64,000 nt of DNA from Rathayibacter caricis DSM 15933 (GTDB taxonomy: Bacteria; Actinomycetota; Actinomycetes; Actinomycetales; Microbacteriaceae). Made by a program: the position numbers and the translations under genes. The notes beneath the pieces are model-generated. The model worked only from the letters and a program-made list of their open reading frames with translations, had not been told where the DNA came from and did not search any database. Below, one piece after another: positions 24,142-33,123 of this stretch. Numbering within the stretch: the first letter of the stretch is position 1; every line of letters begins with the position of its first letter. The stretch is from contig NZ_PZPL01000002.1 in NCBI RefSeq assembly GCF_003044275.1, positions 186,001 through 250,000 of the forward strand. Direction: 5' to 3'.

Positions 24142-24729
24142 TCACGCGCCGCTGACGTCGTAGCGGAGCCGCACGAGCTCGGACCCGGCGAGTGCCGTGG
24201 CATCGAGGAGCTTGAGGCCGGGGTGCGGTAATCCGGAATAGAGGGAGGAGCCGCCGCCGACGAGTCCGGCTCCGACGAGGACGATCAGCTCGTCGACGAG
24301 ACCCTGCTCGAGGAGCGGGTTCCAGGTCGTTCCGCTGCCGAACATCAGGAGGTCGCGGTCTCCGGATGCCTTGAGTGCACGGATCTCGATAGCCGCGTCC
24401 TCTCGCCGGACGATTCTGGTGGTGGCGGCCCAGGGAGCGTCGGGATCACGGGTGAGGGTGTCGCTGATGACGAGGGAGTCGAGTGTGGTGACGAGGTGGG
24501 CAGTTTCGCGGTCGCGGTCGTTCGCAGAATCGTCGGCTACAAGGGCGCTCCAGGTGTTCCAGTTGTTCCGGAACCAGCGGCTCCCATAGACGAGGGTGCC
24601 CGCCTGCCTCAGCATCTGGAGGTTGTGGTCGTTGAACGCGTCCTCGAACGGAAGGGTCGAGAGGTCGTGCTCGGGTCCCTCGTAGTAGCCGTCGAGGGAG
24701 GTGAGGACGGAGACGACGAGTCTGCTCAT
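24142..24729 (-). CDS. Dihydrofolate-reductase-fold protein (RibD C-terminal family)
   Basis: A 195-residue protein: RLVVSVLTSLDGYYEGPEHD at the start, TLVYGSRWFRNNW in the middle, ALKASGDRDLLMFGSGTTWN for the nucleotide-binding region, and VDELIVLVGAGLVGGGSSLY near the end. The family shares the DHFR/RibD-C reductase fold and binds NADPH; most members are uncharacterised and are not true folate reductases. Single gene next to the recombinase operon. Confidence 0.88.
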   Translation of the reverse strand: MSRLVVSVLTSLDGYYEGPEHDLSTLPFEDAFNDHNLQMLRQAGTLVYGSRWFRNNWNTWSALVADDSANDRDRETAHLVTTLDSLVISDTLTRDPDAPWAATTRIVRREDAAIEIRALKASGDRDLLMFGSGTTWNPLLEQGLVDELIVLVGAGLVGGGSSLYSGLPHPGLKLLDATALAGSELVRLRYDVSGA

Positions 24730-24800
24730 ATCCCGACGCTAGCGAGTATGCCCTGTCTGGTTCCAGTACCCGAGGTCAGCATGAATGTGCCTGCTCGTGA

Positions 24801-25721
24801 TCAGGAGCGGCGGAAGTCGTCGTTGTCGGCGAGAAGTGTGCTCATTCGGAGGACGAGCTCGGCCAGCCGGGCGTCGACGTCGTCGTACCCGTCCGCGAGG
24901 TCCTGCAAGGAGTACGCCGCGGAGGGTCGCCGGCGCATGGCTAGTTGGTTCTCGGTAGGGAGTTGCCCAGCTTGTTGACGGTGCGCGGTGATGGCGGACA
25001 TTGCCCTCGTGCTGAGTGACTGGTGTGGGGCGAGCCATCCGTGCTGGTCGATGGCGGGGAGCAGAGTCGGTGCTGCTCTCCAGTCTTCAGACAGAGCAGT
25101 GGCGCAATCGTGCTCGTCATCGCGGTGAAGGGTGGGGTCGAGGATCTCGTGGACGGTGTAGCGGAATCCCAGCGCCGCCGGCCCCAGAACGCGCAGCCAC
25201 CGGGTAGTCACGCATCGCCAGCATGCCGCCGACTCATCCGCCCGAGGAATCACGATGCCCGTGATGGTGAGCACGGGCGTCAGTGTGATGTCGGCCTCGG
25301 TGACGGTGCGGGCCGAGTGTCGGGTCCGGTGAAGTTGATCCAGGAGCAGAAGCAGGAACCCGTCGCGGCGGCCCACCAGCCCCGCCGGGTACCGCGTGAC
25401 CGGAAGCGCTCGCAGCGCGTCGGTGGCGCTGACCCAGCCGGCGCCGACCCGGACGGGTCTGGCAGGTTCGGTCGGCGCGACCGGGAAAGGCGCGCCAAGG
25501 AGGGAGTGACCAGCGCGAAGGGCGCTCACCCGTGCGGTCGCGGTGGAGGGTGCTGCAGGAACCGCGGCGAAGAACCGACCCAACTGCGTCAAAGTTGCCG
25601 GAACTGCCGGCACGTCCACGGCGGCGCACCAGTCCGCAAAGAGCCGCCAGTGCGGTCGGTACGAGGCGGGAAGCTGCTCGAGAACGTCGTTCATGGTCGC
25701 GAGCTGGCGGTGGGTGGTCAT
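24801..25721 (-). CDS. Degenerate tyrosine-recombinase-like protein (third gene of recombinase operon)
   Basis: A 306-residue protein coupled to the active recombinase upstream by ATGA overlap. The first 100 residues resemble a SAM-like core-binding domain (YRPHWRLFADWCAAVDVPAV, LTQLGRFFAAVPAAPSTATA). The middle, GLVGRRDGFLLLLLDQLHRT, lines up with the catalytic-domain strand that in active enzymes reads L-x-L-G-A-x-R-R-S-E-L. No H-x-x-R, G-H and late Y set is visible at the expected places. It may be an accessory or architectural subunit. Assignment rests on pattern and context. Confidence 0.55.
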   Translation of the reverse strand: MTTHRQLATMNDVLEQLPASYRPHWRLFADWCAAVDVPAVPATLTQLGRFFAAVPAAPSTATARVSALRAGHSLLGAPFPVAPTEPARPVRVGAGWVSATDALRALPVTRYPAGLVGRRDGFLLLLLDQLHRTRHSARTVTEADITLTPVLTITGIVIPRADESAACWRCVTTRWLRVLGPAALGFRYTVHEILDPTLHRDDEHDCATALSEDWRAAPTLLPAIDQHGWLAPHQSLSTRAMSAITAHRQQAGQLPTENQLAMRRRPSAAYSLQDLADGYDDVDARLAELVLRMSTLLADNDDFRRS

Positions 25722-26824
25722 AGGCCGAGGGTGGTGACGGCGTTGCCGGTGAGGGGGTCGCGTTCGCGTGCGTAGATCTCCACGGTCGCCGCTGAGCGGT
25801 GCCCGGTCTGACGCATCACCGCATGCGTCGTCGCCCCCTGACGCAAGGCCTCGGTGACGAACCCGGCGCGCAACGAGTGCGCGCTGTACCGGACCGGATC
25901 GAACCCGACCGCGGTGACGCGACGTTTGACGATCAAGTTCACCGACTGCGCGGCCAACGGGTTCTCGGTGGGCAGGCCGCTCTTGTGCATCCTTCGCAGC
26001 AACGGAGCCTGCCCTGGCAGGGTTGGGAGGGTACTGCGGCAGACGTGCGCCGCCGGGTCATCGGTGAACAGCACCCGCATGACGGCGCTGCGCCCCTCCC
26101 CCGCTGCTGCCAGGATTCGCAGCCACCGCATCCACGCGCAGGGCCCACAGGTGAGCGGTTCCCGCCCGTACGGGACCGCTTTGACCAGGCCCTTTCCGAC
26201 CTGGTCGGTCTTCGAGCGCCGCACCCGCACATGCAGGCCGTCCTGCCGATGCCGCACGACATCCTCCAGGCGCAGCTCGGTGAGCTCACTGCGCCGGAAC
26301 GCACCCGCCCAGCCAAGCAAGATCAGCAGCCGGTCCCGCACCCCCGTGACCCCATCGGGCCAAACGGTGACGTCGATGCGGTCCAGGACCGCTTGGATAT
26401 CGCTGAGCAGCAGGGGGTCCGCTTGCCGGGTAGGGCGTTGGCGGTCGCGGCGGATGCCCTGCAGAGTCCGCGTAACGAGAGCGCTGTGTCCGGGGAGAGG
26501 CAGGTTCTGCTCCGCGTGGGCGGCATTGATCGCAGCCAGAGCGCGCGCAAGCGTCGACGGGGCATAGCGCCACTCCCCCGCCGTGTTCAGGATCCCGGCG
26601 CGATCGGCGAGGTACTCAGCCACCGTCTCCGGCGACGCCGGCAGATGCGGCCGCCCCGCCGCTGAACACCAGGCCACAAACGAACGCAGGTCCCCTTGGT
26701 AGGCGCGTCGGGTATTTCCGGCGATCGACGCCTCCCCCAGCTGCACGACCGCGGGCGACACCGGGACGAGAGTCGACACCGATGCGGCGATATCCCGTCC
26801 GGGACCGTCCTCGAACTCACGCAT
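25718..26824 (-). CDS. Tyrosine recombinase (XerC/D-type integrase)
   Basis: A 368-residue site-specific recombinase. The core-binding domain comprises GNTRRAYQGDLRSFVAWCSA and GILNTAGEWRYAPSTLARAL. The catalytic domain holds the first arginine in GWAGAFRRSELTELRL, the H-x-x-R box in YSAHSLRAGFVTEALR, the G-H in RQTGHRSAATVEIYAR and the nucleophile tyrosine in that same segment. The ATG at 26824 overlaps the preceding stop as TGATG and is preferred to 26866. It forms an operon with a small upstream protein and the catalytically degenerate protein downstream. Confidence 0.9.
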   Translation of the reverse strand: MREFEDGPGRDIAASVSTLVPVSPAVVQLGEASIAGNTRRAYQGDLRSFVAWCSAAGRPHLPASPETVAEYLADRAGILNTAGEWRYAPSTLARALAAINAAHAEQNLPLPGHSALVTRTLQGIRRDRQRPTRQADPLLLSDIQAVLDRIDVTVWPDGVTGVRDRLLILLGWAGAFRRSELTELRLEDVVRHRQDGLHVRVRRSKTDQVGKGLVKAVPYGREPLTCGPCAWMRWLRILAAAGEGRSAVMRVLFTDDPAAHVCRSTLPTLPGQAPLLRRMHKSGLPTENPLAAQSVNLIVKRRVTAVGFDPVRYSAHSLRAGFVTEALRQGATTHAVMRQTGHRSAATVEIYARERDPLTGNAVTTLGL

Positions 26825-27159
26825 CAGGACGCCCGAGGTGCGCCGAGGATCTGGCAAGCCCGGCACACACTATCGCGGGCAGCCGCATCAGCGGCACCCT
26901 GCGGACACGCGCCCCGATTGCGGTGCGGCACGCGCCCGTCGGCGACCTGCTCCAGCAGCCGGACGCGATCAACTAGACGCGGCACCGGACTGCGCAGGAG
27001 CGCCGTCACTCGCAGCAACACACCCCAGGACGGGACCTGCTCCGCGTCGAACCACTCGGCCGTGCGCACCTCGTGGACTTCGAGCGCGATCGCCTCGAGA
27101 TCCAGCGGTGCGGCCAACAGGTCCTCGAAGGGTCCGTCGAGCTGATCCTCGAGTTTCAC
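26824..27159 (-). CDS. Small protein with C-terminal cysteine cluster, first gene of recombinase operon
   Basis: A 111-residue protein. An acidic helical N-terminal half (LEDQLDGPFEDLLAAPLDLE) leads into SWGVLLRVTALLRSPVPRLV and a C-terminal NRGACPQGAADAAARDSVCR followed by AC. The C-x13-C-x2-C arrangement could bind zinc. GAGGAGG lies five bases before the GTG start. It is coupled to the recombinase. It may be the third component of a recombinase complex or a regulator; no family is recognised. Confidence 0.65.
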   Translation of the reverse strand: MKLEDQLDGPFEDLLAAPLDLEAIALEVHEVRTAEWFDAEQVPSWGVLLRVTALLRSPVPRLVDRVRLLEQVADGRVPHRNRGACPQGAADAAARDSVCRACQILGAPRAS

Positions 27160-27526
27160 GCCCGCCTCCTCGCCCTTGAAACCGGCCCGATCATCGCCGA
27201 GCGCTCATCTCAGCCTAGTAGCGGTAATCGCAATTATCGATGGTATGAAACGTCTGGGTTGAGGTGACATTTTTGGCTGCCATAACTACCTCTCGGCAGG
27301 TAGATCCCGCTTGTTGTGGTTCGTCGATGTCTTCCGCTCAGAGAGGCCAGCCCACCAGGCCACCGGCGATCCCGTGCAAGAGTGGATGGCGGACCACGGA
27401 TCGGTCATCGGGTCGGCGGAGTGATTCGAGGTTGACGACGCCCGCTGATCCGATAGTCCTAGGAGCACCGACTCGAGCCCTTGGCGGCGGAGGAATAGCG
27501 AACGCGAAAATTACGCCATGACGTAA
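27160..27526. other. 367 bases upstream of the recombinase operon, no supported gene
   Basis: Two palindromic elements lie here: GGTAATCGCAATTATCGATG around 27220-27240, and CTACCT-ctcggc-AGGTAG at 27286-27303. Either could be a recombination or operator site for the recombinase operon that starts at 27159. The sequence before 27510 holds no convincing gene. Confidence 0.45.
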
Positions 27527-27536
27527 TTATTTATTA
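27510..27536. repeat. Iteron-like palindrome downstream of the partition operon
   Basis: ATTACG-ccatga-CGTAAT followed by TATTTATTAA. It matches the iterons at 28.66-29.18 kb (TTTACGTCATGACGTATTTA) and overlaps the stop codon of the RHH partition gene, so binding sites flank the operon. Confidence 0.65.
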
Positions 27537-27835
27537 AGCCGATCGCGGATGGCTTCGTCAAGGAAGTCGACCACCGTCATGCCGTTCTGCTGCAGGTACG
27601 TGTCGAGGCGATCACGCAGTGCGATCTCGACCTTGGACGAGAACGGCTCCATCCGTCTCTTGGACCGAGGGCGTCCGGGTCCAGGGCGGCGGGCGGTCAC
27701 CTCCTCCGCTTCGACGGGCGGTACCGACGCCGGCACCGGCGTCTCCACCGCCGAGGGGCGGGCGGGCGACAGGGTCTCGAGGACGGACGCGACCGGAGCC
27801 TTTGCGACCGAAGATTTACGCTGGATGCTGCTCAT
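27527..27835 (-). CDS. Ribbon-helix-helix partition protein (ParB/CopG-like)
   Basis: A 102-residue protein coupled to parA by ATGA overlap. The first 60 residues are proline/alanine-rich and probably disordered, ending in a basic patch, RRPGPGRPRSKRRM. The C-terminal 40 residues fit a ribbon-helix-helix DNA-binding fold: SSKVEIALRDRLDTYLQQNG, MTVVDFLDEAIRDRLN. In type Ib partition systems such proteins bind iterated centromere sites and stimulate the ParA ATPase through a flexible N-terminus. The AT-rich iterons on both sides are the expected targets. Confidence 0.8.
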   Translation of the reverse strand: MSSIQRKSSVAKAPVASVLETLSPARPSAVETPVPASVPPVEAEEVTARRPGPGRPRSKRRMEPFSSKVEIALRDRLDTYLQQNGMTVVDFLDEAIRDRLNK

Positions 27836-28608
27836 TTCGCTACTCCTTCAAGGTGACGAGCGTGCGCGACGAATCGCTCGGTGAGGATCGCCGGCCGACG
27901 GCCGCTCAGCTTGGTCAGCGGCACGCGGGCGCTGGCCGAGTCCTGCATGGCCGTCCACGTCGGCAAGTACGGCTCCACGAGGAGATCTCCGTACGCCGCG
28001 CGCAGCTCCTCAAGTTGGAACGAATGCTCGCTCGTCAGCGGGCTCGACGTCTTGTTGACGACGATGCCCGCGGTCTTCAGCGACGGATTGAGGTGAGGCA
28101 TCGCCGTCACTTGACGGACGGTGTCGAGGAACTCCCCCACTCCGCGGACCGCGAACGACGTCGGCTCCGTGACCACGAGCACCTGAGTCGCAGCCAGCAG
28201 CCCGTTCACCGTCAGCCGCCCGAGCGCGGGCGGAAGGTCGATGAGGATGTGGTCGTACTCCGCGAGCTCGGGAGATTCCCACATGACCGTCTTCAGCCGC
28301 ACCTCGGCGCCCATGAGCGACTCGGTCTCCATGCGGAACAGCGCTTCCGAGCTGCGCACCACGTCGATGCCCGTCCACGAGGACTTCGTGATCGCCTCGC
28401 CGATCGAGCCGGTCACTCCCCCGTAGAGCACATCGAACACATCGAGGTCACCTTCCGCCTCGAGCGCCGTCGACGCGTCGGCCTGAGGATCGAGATCGAT
28501 CACCAGCACCTTCCGACGCATGAGCATGAGCCCTGTCGCGACACCGAGAACCTCAGCCGTCTTGCCGACGCCACCCTTACGGTTTCCGACTGCTGTGATG
28601 ATGGCCAC
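27832..28608 (-). CDS. parA: ParA-family partition ATPase
   Basis: A 258-residue ATPase of the small ParA type: AIITAVGNRKGGVGKTAEVL with the deviant Walker A (K11 GGVGKT), DLDPQADASTALEAEG for Walker A', YDHILIDLPPALGRLTVNGL for Walker B. There is no N-terminal DNA-binding extension, as in type Ib systems. It positions plasmid copies along the nucleoid using the RHH protein encoded next. GGGAGG five bases before the ATG sets the start. The promoter must lie in the iteron field upstream, implying autoregulation by the RHH protein. Confidence 0.93.
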   Translation of the reverse strand: MAIITAVGNRKGGVGKTAEVLGVATGLMLMRRKVLVIDLDPQADASTALEAEGDLDVFDVLYGGVTGSIGEAITKSSWTGIDVVRSSEALFRMETESLMGAEVRLKTVMWESPELAEYDHILIDLPPALGRLTVNGLLAATQVLVVTEPTSFAVRGVGEFLDTVRQVTAMPHLNPSLKTAGIVVNKTSSPLTSEHSFQLEELRAAYGDLLVEPYLPTWTAMQDSASARVPLTKLSGRRPAILTERFVAHARHLEGVAK

Positions 28609-28658
28609 GGCGCCTCCCTTTCTGTCCGTCCATATTTCAATCTTACTGCACGTACGTC

Positions 28659-29177
28659 TTTACGTCTTGACGTAAATATTCTCGACAGAGCGGCGTGTGC
28701 CACCGTGTCGACCGCGACGCTAGATCCCGGCGTCAGTGCAATCTGCGACTCATCACGTTGAGCCGTACTTGAGTCGCCGGACGGTGGGCGTCCAGGGTTG
28801 TTGGTCCGTTCTCATCAGCTACAAATATTTACATAATGACGTATTTATTCTAAACTTGCGGTCCGGTTATCGGGTCTGGATTGGCTCCGCCAAAGCGCAA
28901 CCCTACATCTGCTCAGGGCTCGTTACATACGTCTTTCCGTCATGACGTATTTATTTAAGCTAGACCGCTGGTGGATCTACCTCCAGAACCGACACCTCGA
29001 TTAATTATTTACGTCATGATGTATTTATCTGCCACGTCCGCAGCATGGTGGCACAGTGGACAGCCAGGTCCACCAACGGTAGCGATGCAGGGACAGAACA
29101 CAGCAATAAATATATCTGTCATGCCGTATTTATCCCGAGCGGCTCGATAATTACGTCAGGACGTATTCGTACGTACT
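28659..29177. repeat. Iteron field (putative centromere/parS)
   Basis: An AT-rich 520-base stretch carries six variants of TTTACGTCATGACGTATTTA, centred near 28668, 28838, 28943, 29017, 29122 and 29160. Several are near-palindromes around ACGT-N4-ACGT (for example TTTACGTCTTGACGTAAA at 28659-28676). They lie upstream of parA and between it and umuC. The rest of 28609-29242 shows no supported gene. Confidence 0.8.
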
Positions 29178-29242
29178 CCGACCGTCCGCTTTGCTGCTTC
29201 GGCGGTCGGTCGCCCGAGCGGACTGCGGGGACGACACGAGCG

Positions 29243-30537
29243 TCACCGAGCATGCGCCGTTGCAAGCTCATCCCAGTGCGTTGTAGCGCGCGCTGAGAGC
29301 GCGTCTCGCTTCATCGACCACACCGGCCCTGTCCGGACACCGGCGCGGCCCAGCCCAATCGACGCGCGTCCATGTCGCTTGGTCACCGCGTCGATGGTCG
29401 CACCGAGGTTTTTGACGTCGAAGACCGGATCGAAGAAGTCGAGGTAAACGTGGGAGCCTTTGGGGGAGAGGTTGGTGAGGATCACGCCGGCTCGCACGTA
29501 ACGGGCTCCTTCGCGGAGTCGAGGTCCTAACGTGCCGATCGCGGCCTTGACGATCGCTACGGGGTCGTCGGTCGGGACGGGGAAGCCGGCGAGTCCGCCG
29601 GCGGATTCGTAGGGCGCGTTGACGAAGGGAGATGTTGACGCGAAGACGCTCATGGTTTTGGTGACGGAGCCCTGCGCGCGGAGTCGGTGTGCGGCGCGTT
29701 GCGCGTAGACGGACAGCACCTGCTCCATGTCCGCGATCGTCGTGACGGGTGTGGCGAAGGAGCGGGAGAAGATCAGCTGGTCGCGGACTGTGCGGGCGGC
29801 CTCGAGGGGATGCAGTCGATGCCGCGCAGCTCGTACACGGAGCGCTGCAGGACGACGGAGAACTTCTTCCGGATGAGGGCGGGGTCTGCGTCGCGCAGGT
29901 CGCGGATCGTGTGAATGCTCAGTTCCGCGAGTCGCTTGCCGGTGCGGCCGGCGACACCCCATAGCTCGGTGACGTGCTGGGAGGCCATGAGTGCGTCGAG
30001 CTGCTCGGGGGTGTACCAGTCGGTGTCGCAGACTCCGCCGAGACGCGGGTGCCTTTTCGCGCCGCCCTTGTTGACGAACTTCGCGAGGGTCTTGCTCGGC
30101 CCGAATCCGACGCAGACGGGCAGGCCGATGTTCTTGGTGACGGCGGAGCGCATCGCGCGGCCGATCTTCGCCCGCTCGGCGACGTCTCCGTTGACGCCGA
30201 GGAAGGATTCGTCGATCGAGTACACCTCTTGCCAGGCGGAGTAGCGGCCGAGGAGTTCCATCACGCGGGCGGACAGCTCGCCGTACAGCTCGTAGTTGCT
30301 GGAGCGGGCGATGATCTCCGGGAGGCGGCGGGCGCGGATGAGGGGTTCGATCTTGAACCAGGGTGTGCCGTTCTCGATGCCGAGCTGTTTCGCCTCGTCG
30401 GAGCGGGCGACGACGCAGCCGTCGTTGTTCGAGAGGACGACGACGGGTCGGCCGTGGAGTTTCGGGTCGAAGAGCCGCTCGCAGGAGACGTAGAAGGAGT
30501 TGACGTCGACCAGGCCGATGCGCTGTTCAGAGCGCAC
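29243..30537 (-). pseudogene. umuC: Y-family DNA polymerase UmuC, frameshifted
   Basis: From ATG 30537 the fingers/palm of UmuC are intact: [51 protein letters not shown] with the catalytic acidic pair, and [14 protein letters not shown]. After GIDCIP the frame turns aberrant and stops at 29773. Another frame continues correctly as [20 protein letters not shown] to a normal little-finger end at 29243. The break is in a run of four G on the plus strand (29806-29809), where a fifth would restore the frame. Intact, it would be about 431 residues, the usual length. The truncated product keeps catalytic residues but loses the DNA-gripping domain. Confidence 0.85.
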
Positions 30538-30976
30538 GGTGGAGGTGGTGCAGGCAGACGGTGACGACGCCCCACACTTGGAGGTCGCTGAGCTCCGGGA
30601 CGAGGATCGGCGGGTAGTCGGGGTTCTCGGCGCGGAGGATCACGCCGCTGACGGTGAGCTCGAGGCGTTTGACGGTGAGTTCGCCGTCGAGGATCGCGAT
30701 GACGACGTTGCCGTGCTTGGGTGTGAGGGAGCGGTCGACGACGAGCTCGTCGCCGTCGCTGATGCCTGCGCCGATCATGCTCTCGCCGGAAACGCGGACG
30801 ATGAAGGTGGACGTCTTGTCGCGGATGAGGTGGTTGTTGAGGTCGAGTGAGCCGTCGAAGTAGTCCTGGGCGGGGGAGGGGAAGCCAGCAGCGACCGCGT
30901 CACCGGCGACGAGGAACGCGAGTGTCACGACGCCCTGTGCCGGGATCGCGATGTTCTCAACGATCGTCACGCTCAT
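30527..30976 (-). CDS. umuD: UmuD-like S24 peptidase, subunit of translesion polymerase
   Basis: A 149-residue protein. The self-cleavage site A30-G31 lies in [18 protein letters not shown]. The catalytic serine S66 is in [16 protein letters not shown] and lysine K103 in [11 protein letters not shown], the dyad of LexA/UmuD peptidases. After RecA-stimulated cleavage the UmuD' form joins UmuC to make an error-prone polymerase. It overlaps umuC by 11 bases, and a perfect LexA box stands 22 bases before its start, so the operon should be SOS-induced. Confidence 0.92.
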   Translation of the reverse strand: MSVTIVENIAIPAQGVVTLAFLVAGDAVAAGFPSPAQDYFDGSLDLNNHLIRDKTSTFIVRVSGESMIGAGISDGDELVVDRSLTPKHGNVVIAILDGELTVKRLELTVSGVILRAENPDYPPILVPELSDLQVWGVVTVCLHHLHRAL

Positions 30977-30997
30977 CGGGATGCCTCCTCACATGCT

Positions 30998-31011
30998 CGA
31001 ACGTATGTTCG
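30998..31011. promoter_or_regulatory. LexA (SOS) box of the umuDC operon
   Basis: CGAACGTATGTTCG exactly fits the Gram-positive consensus CGAACRNRYGTTYG, and with flanking T and A it is a 16-base palindrome. It lies in the 146-base gap between umuD and the replication gene. Confidence 0.92.
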
Positions 31012-31122
31012 ATACAGTCCGAGTGTAAGTCGGAGGTTCCGACACTGATCCTGCGAACGGTGATTCCGCGCGGTGGTGGGGGAGTGGTCGAGCACGGTCG
31101 GGGTAGGGGTGGGCGTCGCGGG

Positions 31123-33123
31123 TTAGGCGGCGGTGGAGGACCACCAGAGGGAGCCGGGGGCGAGCATGCCGGTGCGTCCCCAGTGGAGTGCTTCGCGGTG
31201 ATCCCCTCGGCCGGCGGCGTCGCGGGGGTAAAGCGGCCAGACGCGCTCACCGGGGGAGGGGTTCTCGAAGAGGGGGCGGCTGGTGACGTGTCGACGTCGT
31301 GGGCGTTCCCTGGGTGTAGAGGAGCGGTGGGCGAGTTCGGCTTGCCACCAGGCCCAGACCTCGCGCTCGACGCTGTACCGGTGCGCTCGATCCTCCAGCA
31401 GACCGTCGACTCCGAGGGCTCGTGCTGCAGCGGTCCGGAGATCGCGAGCCGCTCGGCGCCATCCGTCGGTGTGCTTGACGATGAGGCGATGACTGCGGAG
31501 CCGTGACAGGTTCGTCGCTGCGGTGCGAGACCCGACGCCCAGGAGGCGGGCGGTGACCTCGACGGTGACGGAGGCTTCACGGCGCAGCAGTGCGTAGACC
31601 TTCCCGGCGAGGTGTCCGAGACCGGCGCGGGTGAAGAGGTCGTGGCGTGCGTCGGTCAGTTCGTGCTCGATCAGGTCGAGGAGGATCGCGCGTTCTGAAA
31701 ACAGCTGTCCGGGGGGGCGGGGGTTATTGAGTGGTTGTGTCCGGATGGTTTCGTACCCTGTGGAAAATGTGCCGGTCAAGCGCCATTCGCTCGCGTTGCT
31801 GCCATCGGCGCGGGCGATGAGCTGCACGTAGCCGTCCTCGCGCAACGTCCGCAGCGCGCTGGCAGCAGTGGTGCGACCCAGGCCGGAGAGCAGCGCGAGA
31901 TCGCGGACGGACGCAGCAACGGTGCGCTTGCCGGTGTGCAGGGTGAGGTAGGCGAGGGCGGTGAGGATCGTCCGCTCCGAGGTGGCGCGCTCGGTGCGGC
32001 CCCACCGGCCGGGATTCACCCGGAACCGGTCGAGGAGGTCGCCGACGGCCGCCACGATACCCTCGAGCTCGGTCAGGTCGCGGGGTTCGCGCTGCCCGGG
32101 GAGGACAGCGTGCAGGGCCGCGAACTGCAACGCCTTCTCCCACTGCCGGCCGAGCCGATCGGCCGCTTCCTCACGTGAGCGAGCTCGGCGGCCGCCGCGG
32201 CCGGTGTTCTTGGTCCGGTAGTGCTCCATGCCCGGCGCCGTGCGGGCGGCGTGCTCCACGTCGGTCAGCGTCCAACCCGCGTGCGCGGCAGAGAGCAGGC
32301 ACATGAACGCCGTCCACGACGGGTTCGCGCCACCGCCGACGGTCGCCATGTGGGCGGTCCCCGCGGCGCTCAGGCCACGGTGGGTGCGGTGCTGCGCATC
32401 AGCATCGGCAGGGGCAGGGGCAGGGGCGAGCGAAAGCGATCGAACGGCGGGGTGCCTCGCTTCGAGAGCTTGTGTCACCGCGTGCAGCGACTCAGCGTCT
32501 ACCACCGCGTCCAGCAGATCCTCTGCTTGCCCGCGGAGCAGCGTCGACGCGCTGCCGTCGCGGTGCGGGGACAGGGGCGGGCGCGCGGCTCCCGTTCGCG
32601 GGTTACGCAGCATGCCGTGATCCAAGGTGCGGAAGTTGGCTCGAGCAGCGACCGCCAGCCGTGCAACATCAGCTGCAGACGCGCCGCCGCGGACCGCGAC
32701 CCACAGATGGCGGCCCCCCGTGCCCGAGGACTGGCAGACGACGTGCGGGACCTGGTGATCGTGCAGAACTGCGGAGAGCGCATCGCAGTCGTCCGCGGCC
32801 TGCTCCATGAGGTCGGAGTCGACGCCGTGCGAGTCCTTGCCGTCGAAGTCGAAGCAGAGCAGCCGGAAAACGCCGGCGTCGTCCGCGAGATAGATCGCCC
32901 AGGGAGTGCTCGGAGCGACGGGGGAGACCAGGAACGCCGCCGGGTAGGAGTTCTCACCCAGGCGCCCGTAGGCGTCGCGGCGCATCGTCCGGACGGTATC
33001 GCGCGGGCTCAGCCGACGTGACAACGACCACGCGTCGCCGTCGGTCGCCAACGGCACACCGCTGCGGCGCGCCGAAAGATCCGCCATTGAATCTTCCAGC
33101 CCGTGATGTATTCTTTCGGGCAT
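31123..33123 (-). CDS. Plasmid replication initiator with primase-polymerase (AEP-like) domain
   Basis: A 666-residue protein. The N-terminal third carries archaeo-eukaryotic-primase-like motifs: VFRLLCFDFDGKDSHGVD (acidic metal site, residues 91-97) and VCQSSGTGGRHLWVAVRG (134-143, catalytic histidine in G-R-H-L-W). A helical middle follows (VEHAARTAPGMEHYRTKNTG). Two winged-helix regions come later: RDLALLSGLGRTTAASALRT and TVEVTARLLGVGSRTAATNL. This layout fits plasmid Rep proteins that prime or bind the origin. GGGAGG lies seven bases before the ATG, inside a hairpin. No helicase motif is seen. Confidence 0.82.
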   Translation of the reverse strand: MPERIHHGLEDSMADLSARRSGVPLATDGDAWSLSRRLSPRDTVRTMRRDAYGRLGENSYPAAFLVSPVAPSTPWAIYLADDAGVFRLLCFDFDGKDSHGVDSDLMEQAADDCDALSAVLHDHQVPHVVCQSSGTGGRHLWVAVRGGASAADVARLAVAARANFRTLDHGMLRNPRTGAARPPLSPHRDGSASTLLRGQAEDLLDAVVDAESLHAVTQALEARHPAVRSLSLAPAPAPADADAQHRTHRGLSAAGTAHMATVGGGANPSWTAFMCLLSAAHAGWTLTDVEHAARTAPGMEHYRTKNTGRGGRRARSREEAADRLGRQWEKALQFAALHAVLPGQREPRDLTELEGIVAAVGDLLDRFRVNPGRWGRTERATSERTILTALAYLTLHTGKRTVAASVRDLALLSGLGRTTAASALRTLREDGYVQLIARADGSNASEWRLTGTFSTGYETIRTQPLNNPRPPGQLFSERAILLDLIEHELTDARHDLFTRAGLGHLAGKVYALLRREASVTVEVTARLLGVGSRTAATNLSRLRSHRLIVKHTDGWRRAARDLRTAAARALGVDGLLEDRAHRYSVEREVWAWWQAELAHRSSTPRERPRRRHVTSRPLFENPSPGERVWPLYPRDAAGRGDHREALHWGRTGMLAPGSLWWSSTAA

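Noticed and set aside
28659..29177. CRISPR array
   Set aside because: Repeats are short, divergent and palindromic with irregular spacing, and no cas genes are near; iterons fit better.
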